Positions 44,284 through 55,405 of a stretch of 64,000 bases of DNA are shown here, in pieces. The notes under the pieces are model-generated. The model saw nothing but the letters and a program-made list of their open reading frames with translations. It searched no databases and was not told the origin of the DNA. Source of the stretch: Halichondria panicea (Eukaryota > Porifera > Demospongiae > Suberitida > Halichondriidae); NCBI RefSeq assembly GCF_963675165.1, contig NC_087389.1:3718830-3782829 (forward strand), read 5' to 3'. The position numbers and the translations under genes are program-made. Each line of letters opens with the position of its first letter. The stretch's first letter is position 1.

Positions 44284-46038
44284 TCAATCCACAAAGTTAG
44301 ACAATGATGCAAATCTGTTCTGAGTAGGGATCGAATATTGCAATTGAACAGCATGGGCTTGGCGAACAGGTTCGACTGGTGCATCCGGGAGAAGCTCTTT
44401 CGTTATTGCATTGTACATAATCCTCCCTTCTTCGTCAAGCATTGAGTAGAGAGGATTGGGTAAGTTCACGAAAAATTTTTGAAATACTGTTGCAGAGAAC
44501 ATACGACCCAGGCTTTTGTAGGTAAAAGGGCAGCCGAGGATCTGGTTGAAAGTATTGGCAAGGTGAAGCATGCATTCCCATTGAGCTAAGTAGTGGATCC
44601 GATCAAGAGCCTTCATTTGGTTACGGCAATCCTTAATTTCATCACTGCCTTTACAGAGACACTTTTGAAGGCAGAGAACTAGAGCCAAAATGAAAGCCTT
44701 GAATCGATGGTCCACACTTGAGTGAATAGCCATCAGCCAACACCGGCTTGCAACTACTGATAATTTCAGATCCTCAGAGACATTCTCCAATTCCGCTGAA
44801 ATTTGTTCGCACTGAAATACACGTAAAACGATGTCTCTTCGTTTTATTTTGGGCATATCAGGAATATTCAACAGATTGTGTGATCCAAGAATCTCTAAAT
44901 GCTTCTCATTGAGTGAGGAGGAAATTTTTCGTTCTTCTAATTTACACAGCGATTTTTGCCTGACCCCCACAATAATTTCAGGGATACTGCCACTTTCATA
45001 GCAACTAATGAGAGCACCAATAACATACAGAAGGACCGAATTGGTCACTTTCCAAGCAGACTCTCTCTTCATATCTTCAACAACTAGTAGATAATTCCAG
45101 ATTTTGCTCCCCTCCAGAATATGGCCTACCAAGAAATGCATTACATTGCGCGAAAACTCTCCTCTTTTGAAACGAGATACAATCCACTGAGGGACTGATG
45201 TACTAAATGCTGAGTGTTGAGACAGGTCTTCAAATGAACGAGGGACAACTTCATAAAACTTGTGATCACTAGCGAGTTCTGCTTGATAATCATCAATGTT
45301 TAAAGAGGAGGTACTAAGCTTTTCAACTATTAACTCTACTTTAGACTCTCGATCAATTCCTAGCTCAGGTAGTGCATGGCGACCGTGAAAGTCGTTGCCA
45401 AGACAGAATGGCAGGAACAAGCGGATTTGAGGGTGGCTAAAGTTGCACGTTTGATCGAATTTCCGACAGTCAAAGTACCTCACCTCTCTTTTAAGGTCTT
45501 CTAAATTGTCGGGCATGAGGATCAATCCGTGATCTATGTTAAAAATGAAAAAATCTGAGTCATAACCTAAGACGGGACAGCCAACATGATTTGCAAGTGA
45601 CACCACATCTCGATCAGCTTCACCATCGGCAACAAAGAACCTAGCCCCAATAGTTTTACGAACAGCATCGACAAACACAATTTTTGCCAGATTAGGAACA
45701 ATCATCTCGTTCTTTTTCAGCTGTTCAATCTGAGATTCAGCCCTACTCAACATCCTAAGCCGCTGTAAAACTCGATCGTCACTAGTCGCTGCCTTTTCAT
45801 TTTCATAATCAATACCATCGACTACCACATAGGCCTCGATTCCGATAGATTTTAGCATTGTAAAGAAATTTACAACTTTCTCATAAAACTCATAATAATC
45901 ACCCCATCCAATTCCACAAAACAATTTATAGGGCAAGCTAAATCCATCAATGACAATCCTACTGGAAACTTTTCTCAGGGCTACAGACTCGAAGTGCCCC
46001 ATCTCTTTCATGTAGGCGGTTAAGGTCCGAATTCCCAT
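44284..46038 (-). CDS. Asteroid/ASTE1-like nuclease A5
   Basis: Intact single exon, 584 residues, starting MGIRTLTAYMKEMGHFESV, the only ATG at the 5' end. Active-site motifs are complete: IVIDGFSLPYKLF, AYVVVDGIDYENE, ADGEADRDVVSLANHV, YDSDFFIFNIDHG, CLGNDFHGRHAL. The second half has VVEDMKRESAWKVTNSV, VVASRCWLMA, YLAQWECMLHLANTFNQIL and FTYKSLGRMFSATVF. The C-terminus runs about 30 residues beyond A2. The gene lies upstream of XPO5 on the same strand, so it is outside the host gene, although its terminator must sit in the short gap before the XPO5 start. Positions 45398-45627 are identical to A2 while the flanks are not. Confidence 0.92.
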   Translation of the reverse strand: MGIRTLTAYMKEMGHFESVALRKVSSRIVIDGFSLPYKLFCGIGWGDYYEFYEKVVNFFTMLKSIGIEAYVVVDGIDYENEKAATSDDRVLQRLRMLSRAESQIEQLKKNEMIVPNLAKIVFVDAVRKTIGARFFVADGEADRDVVSLANHVGCPVLGYDSDFFIFNIDHGLILMPDNLEDLKREVRYFDCRKFDQTCNFSHPQIRLFLPFCLGNDFHGRHALPELGIDRESKVELIVEKLSTSSLNIDDYQAELASDHKFYEVVPRSFEDLSQHSAFSTSVPQWIVSRFKRGEFSRNVMHFLVGHILEGSKIWNYLLVVEDMKRESAWKVTNSVLLYVIGALISCYESGSIPEIIVGVRQKSLCKLEERKISSSLNEKHLEILGSHNLLNIPDMPKIKRRDIVLRVFQCEQISAELENVSEDLKLSVVASRCWLMAIHSSVDHRFKAFILALVLCLQKCLCKGSDEIKDCRNQMKALDRIHYLAQWECMLHLANTFNQILGCPFTYKSLGRMFSATVFQKFFVNLPNPLYSMLDEEGRIMYNAITKELLPDAPVEPVRQAHAVQLQYSIPTQNRFASLSNFVD

Positions 46039-46405
46039 GATCAACAATCGATACAGCAATTAAGTTCACAAAAACTTCCTGTCAGTGAATTATCTTGGCC
46101 CACAATACACTACTTGAACACAGTCAGTTTTTGTATAGCTGTAGATCTAATGCACCATTAGCTGTGATCGCCAAAGCAGCAGTGAAATGAAACTAAATTC
46201 ACTGACCGATAATTATAATACAAAACTGGCTACTACCTATACGGGGAAAAACAATCCCTGAAATTTTGAAAACCACCATATAAGTACTTATATAATAGTA
46301 TTTGTTCGTTATATAAAAGAGCATTCTTAGAGGCCGTGACATGCAATAAAATAACACAAATGGTCATACGATCATATGACATATTAAAGCATCCACCCAC
46401 ACCGA

Positions 46406-46502
46406 TTGTAAGGTTTGTCTTGTGACAGCTGGTGTCTTATTACAACAAATACCCATTGTAAGGTTTGTCTTGTGACAGCTGGTGTCTTATTACAACAAAT
46501 AC
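46406..46502. repeat. About 50-bp tandem duplication
   Basis: ATTGTAAGGTTTGTCTTGTG and the following 30 bases, ending in CAACAAATACC, occur twice head to tail without a mismatch. Confidence 0.9.
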
Positions 46503-46635
46503 CAGAGTATCCAAATTTGAATAAATTTGTGTCAAGCTTCAGTTGAGGGGATTAGTAAAATGTGTACTTAATTTTCCACTCTCTCTTCCATAGGCAACTT
46601 ACTGTCACCTTGTTGACTGAGTATACAAGGAATAA

Positions 46636-46690
46636 AACATGGATGGCATGGATCATGATGACAGCATGTAAATATCAGAAATAGAGCTCG
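46636..46690 (+). pseudogene. Short relic of an A4-type Asteroid gene
   Basis: ATGGATGGCATGGATCATGA followed by TGACAGCATGTAAATATCAG parallels the A4 codons for VVDGMDHDDSKYQ with an inserted base and a stop. No other part of the gene is recognisable here. Confidence 0.5.
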
Positions 46691-47049
46691 AGAAAAGTCA
46701 GCCAAATATTTAAGTATACAAGAAAACTTATAAAATAGTTACTATATATAATTATAGAGTCACCAACCTTAGCATTGTCTAGATTCCCCTCTACCAAATC
46801 ATCGGACATTATGATGGGTACATTCAATGATGTGTGGATGATTCTGCTGTATACTGTCACCTAGGTGGATGAACAACAGATGCTGAGTGCATAGTAGTGT
46901 TGTATGAACATTATGGACTAGTTGGACAATACACCCAGATGTACAACTCGATCAAGTGTACTCATTTTCATTGTTTAATAGCTATAACGTTCTCAGAACA
47001 ATCAGAGGTGAAAATGCATGCTTTACACTTCACATTAAGAACAACTCAC

Positions 47050-47145
47050 CACTTGAGGAGCTCAGCATTAGTGTTCCAGTTCAACACTCGAGGAATGCGA
47101 CCAGACCCTCCCACTCTATGTACAACATGGAACTCCGACTGCACT
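47050..47145 (-). pseudogene. XPO5 exon 13 copy with premature stop
   Basis: The acceptor and YIEWEGLVAFLEC codons are conserved, but the Trp codon after LEC is TGA (47083-47081) and the exon is 17 bp shorter than the 113 bp of its parent, so the frame also shifts. The sequence breaks off at the duplication edge before exon 14 can be completed. Confidence 0.9.
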
Positions 47146-47418
47146 CTGCATGCATGCGTATATAATACAATACTCACATTAACATTGTGCACATTTCAAG
47201 ATGTCTTGACCAAAGTCTAGAGCTTATAAGCATTACCAGGTCTGAGGAGTGCATTCTTACAGCTAGGTTCTGGGAAATCATGCATGAGGTCAAAATCAGC
47301 AATAGACTACTGTAGAAACACATCATTCTTGGAAGTGTGAATACCATTTAATAGTACCCACACCACAAAAAAGCCCATTGACTTCAAAGGAGACAGCCTG
47401 ACAAAGTCTTACTGAAAA

Positions 47419-47552
47419 ATGGGAGTCAAAAAGCTGAGCACCTATAATTCTACAAGTTAATTTATTCTACTACCTTCAAAACCTCCTTCAAAACCAACGA
47501 ACTGTCTCAAGAAGCTCAACGATTGTATGATTCTGTGTCTGTGTAATATTAG
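47419..47552 (+). pseudogene. Relic of Asteroid gene A1
   Basis: The first 13 codons (ATGGGAGTCAAAAAGCTGAG onward) and the last about 25 codons (CTCAAGAAGCTCAACGATTG) of A1 survive, joined by a deletion of about 1.8 kb. The flanks on both sides match those of A1. Confidence 0.85.
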
Positions 47553-48800
47553 ATCCACCCTTAACCCGTTACAAACTTAACTTCAATTGTTCATGTAGAA
47601 ATTTCTTCTGTTCAGCTACAACCGTATATATACAACCCCTTTTCGAATTACGAATCTACAGATGTATAGAATGCTAATTGATACAGTCATGCAATGCTAC
47701 TTTGTTTCTTTCAATACTTTATTGTTATGTGTTGGCTGGACCATAATTTGCCATTTTTTGGCCTTGGACCATGGGCTATAATCCGTGGTAAGGCAAAATT
47801 GCTATCCCTCAAATAGGTGATACCATTGAAAGGTGGCAATGAAGACATTTACTTTTGAAATACACTCGAGGCAGGACAGAGTGAAATTTAGTGATAGGCA
47901 CACCAATAGCCTGAATTATATGCAACTTAGTGTCTATAGAAATTCAAGCTTCATGAAATGCGTTTGTTTAGGCAAAATCACATGTTTACCCTATTTCCGT
48001 GTATCAAATGTGTGCCGTGACAGTATCATTCGCTGATACACAAAGATTAATACACAGTCATGTACAGTGCATGCATCCAGTAGAATACCACAAATGTGTG
48101 AGTAGTTGTACTTAAATGTATCTTAACTAAGAAATTGCACTGATACCATTGTGTAGGTGAATGAATATAAAGCTTATTTAAAAATATTTCCCCAAAAGTT
48201 GTTAGTTGTTATTGTGAGAAATCAAAAACGGGGTGATCGTAAAAAAAATGTGTGTAACATTAATTATCTCTGTAACTAAAGTATTTTTGGGACAATTTTT
48301 TCTTATCAAAAGTTAGAAAATTTATTTAAGTAATAATGTTTGGACCCTAGCCGTAAGATCTTCTTCAAATCTCTCCCTAACCGAAACGGAAAACTAGCAA
48401 TTTTTCGCACTGCAAAGGATGTGTACGCAACATTGAACCTTTTACATAATTATAGCCAAACTATCTATAGATGTTGTGAAAGTTCCAAAACGTAGCCGGA
48501 AACCATTGGCCTTTTCTCTCCCTATCCGATTACCCAATAACAATTGTTTACTCAACCTTAATACATTTTTGGATACCCTGTAGCTTATCATTCACCTATA
48601 CACATGCACTGGTATCAGCACATTTTCTTAGAATGGTTAGATATTTACATTTAAGTACAACTACTCACATATTTGTGGTATATAGTTTATAGGATTGGAT
48701 GCACTGTACACAATACACATTTTTTGGTTTTACTTTCACAACAGTCTCAGTCTTCTTACTAGGTATAGTCTTGGGAGCAGCATAGGTTTAACAAACAGGT

Positions 48801-50147
48801 TCAACTTGTGAGGAGAAGTTCTTTCGTTATCGCTTCGTACATACAAGCACCTTTGAAGTCAAACCTTGTATGAACGCCTGAACCACTTGTAAAAAACCTG
48901 TGAAATACTATTCCTGAGAACATTCGGCCCAGACTAGTGTAAGTAAATGGATAGTTCAGAATTTGATTGAATGAATTTGCAAGGTGGAGCATGCACCCAC
49001 TGTGCTAAATAGTGGATCCGGCGAAGGCGAGCCATTGAGGGTTCTTGGTAATGTCCCGCTTTATCTATCTGTCAAGCTCCCCTACACGTTTGAAAGCAAA
49101 AAACTATAGTGCTGAAATGAAAGCCCCAAAATTATAATCAACATTGTAAAATTTTCAGCCAGCATCGGCTTGCAATTACCGCTAACTTCAGCTTTTCCCA
49201 AAGTCTTTGAAACCGATTTGCAGTGAAATACACGTAAAATAATTTTCTCTCTATCTAGTAGGGGCATATCAGAGATAGTTTGTAGGTCATGTGACCTGAG
49301 TATACTTAAATGCTTTAACGAGATCTAGAGGTTGATTTCATTGTCGACAGGTGAACACAAGCAGTCCTGCCGACTTTTCACAACAATGCTGGGGATCCTG
49401 TCCCTTTGATAGCAACTAAGCAGAGCACCGATAAAATACAAAAGGATGGAATCAGTCAATTTCCAAGCAGATTCTAGTTTTAAATCTTCAACCACTAATA
49501 TATACTTTCAGATTTGTTTCCCCTCTAGAAGATCCACGGCCAAGAAATGCATTGCGGTATGAGAAAATTCTCCTCTCTTGAAACGAGATACAATCCACTG
49601 AGGGACTGATGTACTAAACGCTAAGTGTTGAGACATGTATTCAAAAGAACGAGGAACAACTTCATAGAACTTACGATCACTAGCGAGTTCTGCTTGATAA
49701 TCATCAACGTTTAAAGAGGATGTTCTAAGTTTTTTATACTAGCTCTACTTTAGCATCTTGATCAATTCCTAGCTCAGGTAGTGCATGGCGACCGTGAAAG
49801 TCATTTCCAAGACAGTACAGTAAGAAGAGGCAGATTTTCGGGTGGCTAAAGGTGAACTTTTGATCAAATTTTCGACAGTCAAAATACTTTATTTAAAAAT
49901 TTTCGGGCATGACTATGATGCAATAGAAAAAATCCGAGTCCAAACCTAAGCCAAGATGATTTGCAAGTGACACCACATCTCGATCAGCTGTTTCACGGAC
50001 AGCATCAACAATTTAAACACTACTTTTGCCAGAGTAAGAACAATCACCTCGTTCTTTTTAAGCCGTTCAATCTGAGATTCGACCTTATACTCAACGCCTT
50101 AAGCCGCTGTAAAACTCGATCGTTACTAGTTGCTGCTCTGTACAAAA
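48801..50147 (-). pseudogene. Decayed Asteroid gene A7, copy of A2
   Basis: The C-terminal end (HLANSFNQILNYPFTYTSLG) is still open, but many indels break the body and the first 100 codons are absent. The 3' half follows A2 closely. The 5' half (49930-50147) is closer to A5, for example in CTGTAAAACTCGATCGT, which A2 lacks. The metal-site motifs are destroyed. Confidence 0.88.
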
Positions 50148-50156
50148 ATTAAGACA

Positions 50157-50280
50157 GTATTCATCACCTCTGAAGCAGAATCTTTAGTCACATCTTCGAT
50201 GGCTAACAATTGTAAATTAAAACTATCTGGCACAATAAATACACAATGGACGCTGAATAAGGAAAAGAGGCAAAATAACA
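50157..50280 (-). pseudogene. Fragment of another Asteroid gene
   Basis: The minus strand reads LLAIEDVTKDSASEVM, which aligns with the family motif VVED-x(4)-SAWKVT of A2, A4 and A5 and with VIEDTRQRSAWSVT of A3. It may be all that remains of the A3 copy or of an unrelated member. Confidence 0.55.
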
Positions 50281-50394
50281 AGACAATGTATGTCTATAAG
50301 GTGCTATAAACCTAAGTTTATTCATTACTACACATCAGGTGACTATTTCGGATAACATAAATTGTTAATACACATTTATTATATTAACATCGAA

Positions 50395-52128
50395 ATGGGA
50401 GTACCCAAGTTGAAGAAGTTTGTGTCCAGTAGCAAAGGATGGGACACAATACAAGTGTCAGGCGAAGTAGTCATCGATGGCAACTCACTCTGCTATAATC
50501 TGAACAAACAGCATGAGTGGAAGTTTGGAGGTGATTACAAAGAGTTCTATGAAACGGTTACAGTGTACATTCGAGAGCTCAAGGCATTAGGAATAGAGCC
50601 GTACATTGTGGTGGATGGTATGGATCACGATAACAGCAAGTATCAGACGTACATAGCGAGAAACGAAGAGCGTATCAACGGAATTGCTAACAGCCAATCC
50701 CTAGGCACAGCACCACGCAACATTGTTCGTCCACTGTTCATACATACTGTGTTTCTTGATGCACTGAGAGACTTGAAGACAAAATTCTTCATAGCAGACG
50801 GAGAGGCAGATCGAGATATTGCATCACTTGCCAATAGTTTATCTTGCCCTGTTATCAGCGAAGATTCAGACTTCTTTATTTTCAACATTGAAGCTGGCTA
50901 CATACCATTGACAGGTGGTGACCAACAAACACGAATTGATTTTCAAAAGCCAGTCAAACGATTTCAGTATAAAGAATTCGATAAAAGCTTAAAACTGAAC
51001 GAAGAACAGCGGCTGTTCTTTCCTTTTATCCTAGGCAATGACTTCCATAAGGGTGTTTCACGGTCCTCACTGCAATTAACCTCACGCACACCACTCCACG
51101 ACATCTCAAGAAAACTAGCAATGCTAGATTTCAGCAATGCAACTTTGACACGATTCGTTTGTCCGAACCCCACAAGCCAGATGGAAAATATCAAATTGTA
51201 CTACAGAGGGACAGCTCGATCATTTGATGACCTTGCATCTACCAGTTCACTTCTGGAGTTGTATCCACACACCCCAGAGTGGATCATGCAGGAGTACAAG
51301 AATGGTAGGTTCATGGCTCCAATAATGAGTCTTGCAACTTGCCCTACTACAAAGCGGTGGCGACACACAATAGTAGTCGAAGATTTCAGTCAACAAAGCG
51401 CGTGGAAGGTTACAAAAATTGGAAGAAAATTTATCATTGGGGCTTTACTTGGTGACCAAGCAAACAAGCATCAGATAGTGACAACCGAAATTAAGCCACC
51501 ACCACCTAACAACTCAAAACTTGCATTGGTGGACACCGAAGTCATCTTAGCTCCAAAGCACACCAAAATTCTACCTGTGCCACTAAAAGATGTTCCACAA
51601 ATGCCAGTCACCGTTCGCAAAGAGATAATGTATCGTGTGTTTCACTATACAGAGCCTGCTGAGTCGGACATTCCTGAGGGGCTACAGTTAGCCATGATCG
51701 CAGGGCGCTGCTGGGTACGTAAAGTAGTTTGCGACAATACACACCTGATTCAGTCGCTCGTATGCTGTATTCTAACCTGCTATGGCCATTTTCAAATGAT
51801 TGATCGAAAAGACGGATGTAAGCTAGCTCAACATGAGATGCTGTTTTTTCTACACTCCTATGCTCAGTGGCAGTGTCTACTACATCACGTTATCGCGTTT
51901 AACCAAGTTCTAAGCCACCCCTTTCCATACACAAGCCCTGCTAGGCTATTCTCTTCAAGTTTACTTCTACACTTCTACCAGCAGACCTCACAGGTCCTAC
52001 AAGAAAAGATTGACACATTGGCAACGAGTATGCTACAAATAATTACAGAGAGCAAGTATTCTACTGAAAGTTTGAAAGATATTGAACTAGAGCCTTCGCA
52101 GACAAAGAAACGTCGCACTACATACTGA
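50395..52128 (+). CDS. Asteroid/ASTE1-like nuclease A6, copy of A4
   Basis: Intact single exon, 577 residues, starting MGVPKLKKFVSSSKGWDTIQ at the only 5' ATG. All seven acidic positions of A4 are conserved (VVIDGN, VVDGMD, ADGEADRD, SEDSDFFIF, LGNDFH). It differs from A4 by scattered substitutions in the middle and by a shorter variable loop (KPPPPNNSK in place of the His/Ser-rich loop), while about the last 170 codons are nearly unchanged. That uneven divergence suggests either strong constraint on the C-terminal half or recent conversion between A4 and A6. It lies inside the copy-2 counterpart of XPO5 intron 12. Confidence 0.92.
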   Translation: MGVPKLKKFVSSSKGWDTIQVSGEVVIDGNSLCYNLNKQHEWKFGGDYKEFYETVTVYIRELKALGIEPYIVVDGMDHDNSKYQTYIARNEERINGIANSQSLGTAPRNIVRPLFIHTVFLDALRDLKTKFFIADGEADRDIASLANSLSCPVISEDSDFFIFNIEAGYIPLTGGDQQTRIDFQKPVKRFQYKEFDKSLKLNEEQRLFFPFILGNDFHKGVSRSSLQLTSRTPLHDISRKLAMLDFSNATLTRFVCPNPTSQMENIKLYYRGTARSFDDLASTSSLLELYPHTPEWIMQEYKNGRFMAPIMSLATCPTTKRWRHTIVVEDFSQQSAWKVTKIGRKFIIGALLGDQANKHQIVTTEIKPPPPNNSKLALVDTEVILAPKHTKILPVPLKDVPQMPVTVRKEIMYRVFHYTEPAESDIPEGLQLAMIAGRCWVRKVVCDNTHLIQSLVCCILTCYGHFQMIDRKDGCKLAQHEMLFFLHSYAQWQCLLHHVIAFNQVLSHPFPYTSPARLFSSSLLLHFYQQTSQVLQEKIDTLATSMLQIITESKYSTESLKDIELEPSQTKKRRTTY

Positions 52129-52639
52129 ACTATAAGTATATATATATATCGTAAGGTGACAGGTATTATTATTAAATGCGACTTTAGAGTTTTATACCGA
52201 CCATTTTTCAAATTATCCGTGAATTTAGTTTCCTCTCATTTGCTAACATCACATGCAGTAAATGTTAATAAATTTATAGAGTGCACATAATATGCAATAG
52301 TGTATATTGAAATTTTAATTGAAATACATTGAAGATCATAAATGCACTAAAAACATAGTGATTCAGTATCGTTATGCATACAAGCAACAAAGTCATGCCA
52401 CAGTGAAAGCAAAATTAAAATCAATACAATCCATGCACAATGAAATGCAAAAAATCGGTCACAACGATTAAAGTGTTTATGTGGTAATATTTCTCTTTAC
52501 AACCAGCTCCAAGCCTATAGTCAAAATACAAGCTTCCACAATTACGCTATCATGCACAAACCTGTTAATATACAGCATTTTATTAGAATCTGTTCATCTC
52601 TTTCGGGAAAATGTGTTCCGACTCAATGCATGCATGGTC

Positions 52640-53500
52640 ATGTATGAACAGAGCCATATATTATGCCAACAGAAGGAACAGTTGTTGATCACAACACCAC
52701 GAAAGAAAATTTACGGAACTAACTGTTCATCTCAACAACACCGACTGAGGAAGAAATATCTACTAATCGAAAAATCAATCTCACAGCTCAAAGAAAGAAT
52801 CGAAGTATTGCAGGATCTCTCGAAGCCTTCGCTGAATATCTACCGTAGACAATCAACAAATCTTGACTGTGCATGGCATAGAGATTGAATAATAAAATAA
52901 TATAATTATACTATTCATGCACTCCTGATTATAGCAACTGTTTTTAAATGTACCTGCAGGTGTAACAGAAGAACCCGTTGTTGATCACAACACCACGAAA
53001 GAAGATTTCAGAGCTGACACGTATCGAGCTATCTGTTCATCTCAACAACACGAAAGAAGAACACATCAATCAACAAATATCGACTGGGGCACAAAGTTCA
53101 GAGTTCATAATTATAATCATAATATATTACTATCAACGTAAATCGTCTCTCAAATTGCACTGTCTGCATGTGCATGCAAAGTCATATCATATCCCTGTAA
53201 AGCCAGTTGTTGATCACATGCAACAAGACGTTCACCGGCATAGAGTTCCTTATATCAAATACATAATAGATGCTCTGCACCCAAATCAACATAGCCTTAG
53301 CTTGTGACTTTAGTCTTTACATTACGTTTGCTTGCTTGAACAGAGCCACACGCATACCTGCCATCACGAAAAACCAGCTGTTGATTACAACACCACGAAA
53401 GAAGATTTCACATGCAGCTGACAAAGCTATCAGCTCATCTCAACAACACGAAAGAAACAAATTTCACCGTTGACAATCAAAATGCATAACTCGACTGTGG
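52640..53500. repeat. Copy-2 counterpart of the three-unit array
   Basis: The same ACAACACCACGAAAGAA cores recur near 52691, 52988 and 53388, with TCATCTCAACAACAC after each. The 64-bp internal duplication of copy 1 is absent, so it arose after the copies separated. Confidence 0.7.
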
Positions 53501-53944
53501 CATAGAGTTCATTTATACTTTGACATGATTGCAGATTGCAGACGGACAGATCTTCACGAAATTTCTTGATAGAGTTCGACAAAATCATCAAACAGTACTC
53601 ACAAAAGTTATTTCGCAATAGCTAGTGTAAATTAAACTATTATAGCTACATAGACACAGTGGCATGGTGGCTAATCCACATACAAGTTTTTTACTTATGC
53701 TAGTAGCTACACATACATGTCCAACAGCATGGTCACTTTATGAAACCAAGCGAAGGATCACGTGAGCTATAGAGTGTGGGATTTGATATCATAGAGATCT
53801 CCACGATAATTGCACCAGTTGACAAAAGGAACCCACAGCATGTCCGGCTTGAGCAACGTGCCATGCACATGCATGCACAGTGCATGGTACTCTCAATACT
53901 CATGGTAAGAGAATAAAGTTACCATTATATCATAGTTTTGGAGA

Positions 53945-54790
53945 CTCTGTTATAGACAGTACATGGGCATGAGGTATCTATGTGTTATAGTGTCCCATAT
54001 CACGAGGGCTTTGCCCGAGGGATGAGGGACACTATAACCATAGATACCGAATGCACATGTGCTAACTGATTTAGATCCCACTTTTCATTGGCTGCCTCAG
54101 GCAAGAAGTGTATCTATAAAAGCAGCAAGCCTTAGCAACAGCTTTATTTTTGAAAATGTCCTGTTTTGACAAGCTAGATGATTTCTGCTTCTCTGCTAAA
54201 TAACCTTTGCATTGGCCTTGCTCCAACATTGGAATGGAAAACTAGTGACTCCAACCTTGTGCAGGAAGCACTCTGCAACAAATGAGCCCAGCCTCCTCTT
54301 TTCTCTGCACTCAAGCCCCACCCCCAGCTCATGTTCTGATATGTACGGCTAGCTAGCAAGGAACAGCTTGCAGCAATGCTACAGTGCACTATTGTTCCCA
54401 AAAAGACACAGGAGTCTACTGTTTGAAACATGGCTGCAGGATAGAAACAGAAGTCAGGAGGACAAAGTTGACAAATGCTACAAGTTGAAGACATGCTTTC
54501 ATGCTTGTGACAATGGACCCAGAACTGTTATAATCATTGGCTCTTAGTGTTCCTCGTAGAGACAAGAAAAGATACTGGTGAACCCTACCATCAACCCAGC
54601 AAACGCTATAGAAACTGGTAGTGAAAAAACTGAACAGCCATAGCTAATTATCATGCAGCTAGCTACAGCTTTATTATCATTTCTGTGCATTCAAAAAAAT
54701 TATACTTGTACTTTATACCCTCAAGCTTATAATTCCCTGGGAAACTATGAGATTATGGCTCATAATTCCCTGCTAAACACACACAAGTGG
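53945..54790. other. About 850-bp insertion specific to copy 2
   Basis: Copy 1 passes directly from GTTTTGGAGACTCT to the 19-bp minisatellite. Copy 2 has extra sequence containing a palindrome (53973-54048: GGTATCTATG ... CATAGATACC, with AGTGTCCC/GGGACACT inside) and no recognisable gene. Confidence 0.7.
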
Positions 54791-55405
54791 GATCTAAATA
54801 ATTATATACAAGGTATAGCTGTACATAGTGTGAGTACACTATGTAAGAGTCAAAATAAATAACTTGGGTGCATTATAATTATGCTTCAACACTGCATGCA
54901 CAAGTCGAATGTTTTATGCCGACTGCACTGCATGCAATAACATTACGGGTTATATATATATTTTTTATGACGTTATAAATAATATTATAAGCTTGTATGA
55001 AGTTAGATATAATCATGCAATTCACTATCTCAATTCCTCAAAGATGACTTGCATGCTTGTACGTGACTACAATCAACCAAAGTATGTCTGGAGACAGCTT
55101 ATCAGAGGTCCTGTGTCAACTATAATATTATTACTCGATCTGCGGCATAGTCCATGAGTCACATGAAGCACAACAATTCCAACCACATCAATTTCAACAC
55201 AATTCACATACTGTACATCTTAATGCCTATATATAATAAGCAACTAAAAACTTGGATTAAAATCACTTAGTGGGACAATCGCTTCAAGTGCATTGGTTCA
55301 CATACCAACGTTATAGCAGCACAAGCAAGGAGTAGAGAATAAGTAGTCACTACGTCCCAACTAAATTCGGACATATAGTGTTACGTAAAGCAAATGCATA
55401 TTCAC

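Larger units (their letters stand above)
24460..46851. repeat. Segmental tandem duplication, copy 1
   Basis: This 22.4-kb block is repeated directly downstream from about 46852. Its left edge lies about ten bases inside XPO5 exon 14: TACTGTCAACCTGGGTGG at 24460 matches TACTGTCACCTAGGTGG at 46852, and similarity stops to the left of both. It contains XPO5 exons 1-13, the 12.6-kb intron and Asteroid genes A1-A5. Confidence 0.88.

Noticed and set aside
54174..54494. 106-codon minus-strand frame in the copy-2 insertion
   Set aside because: No recognisable domain, low-complexity Cys/Ser content and no counterpart in copy 1.
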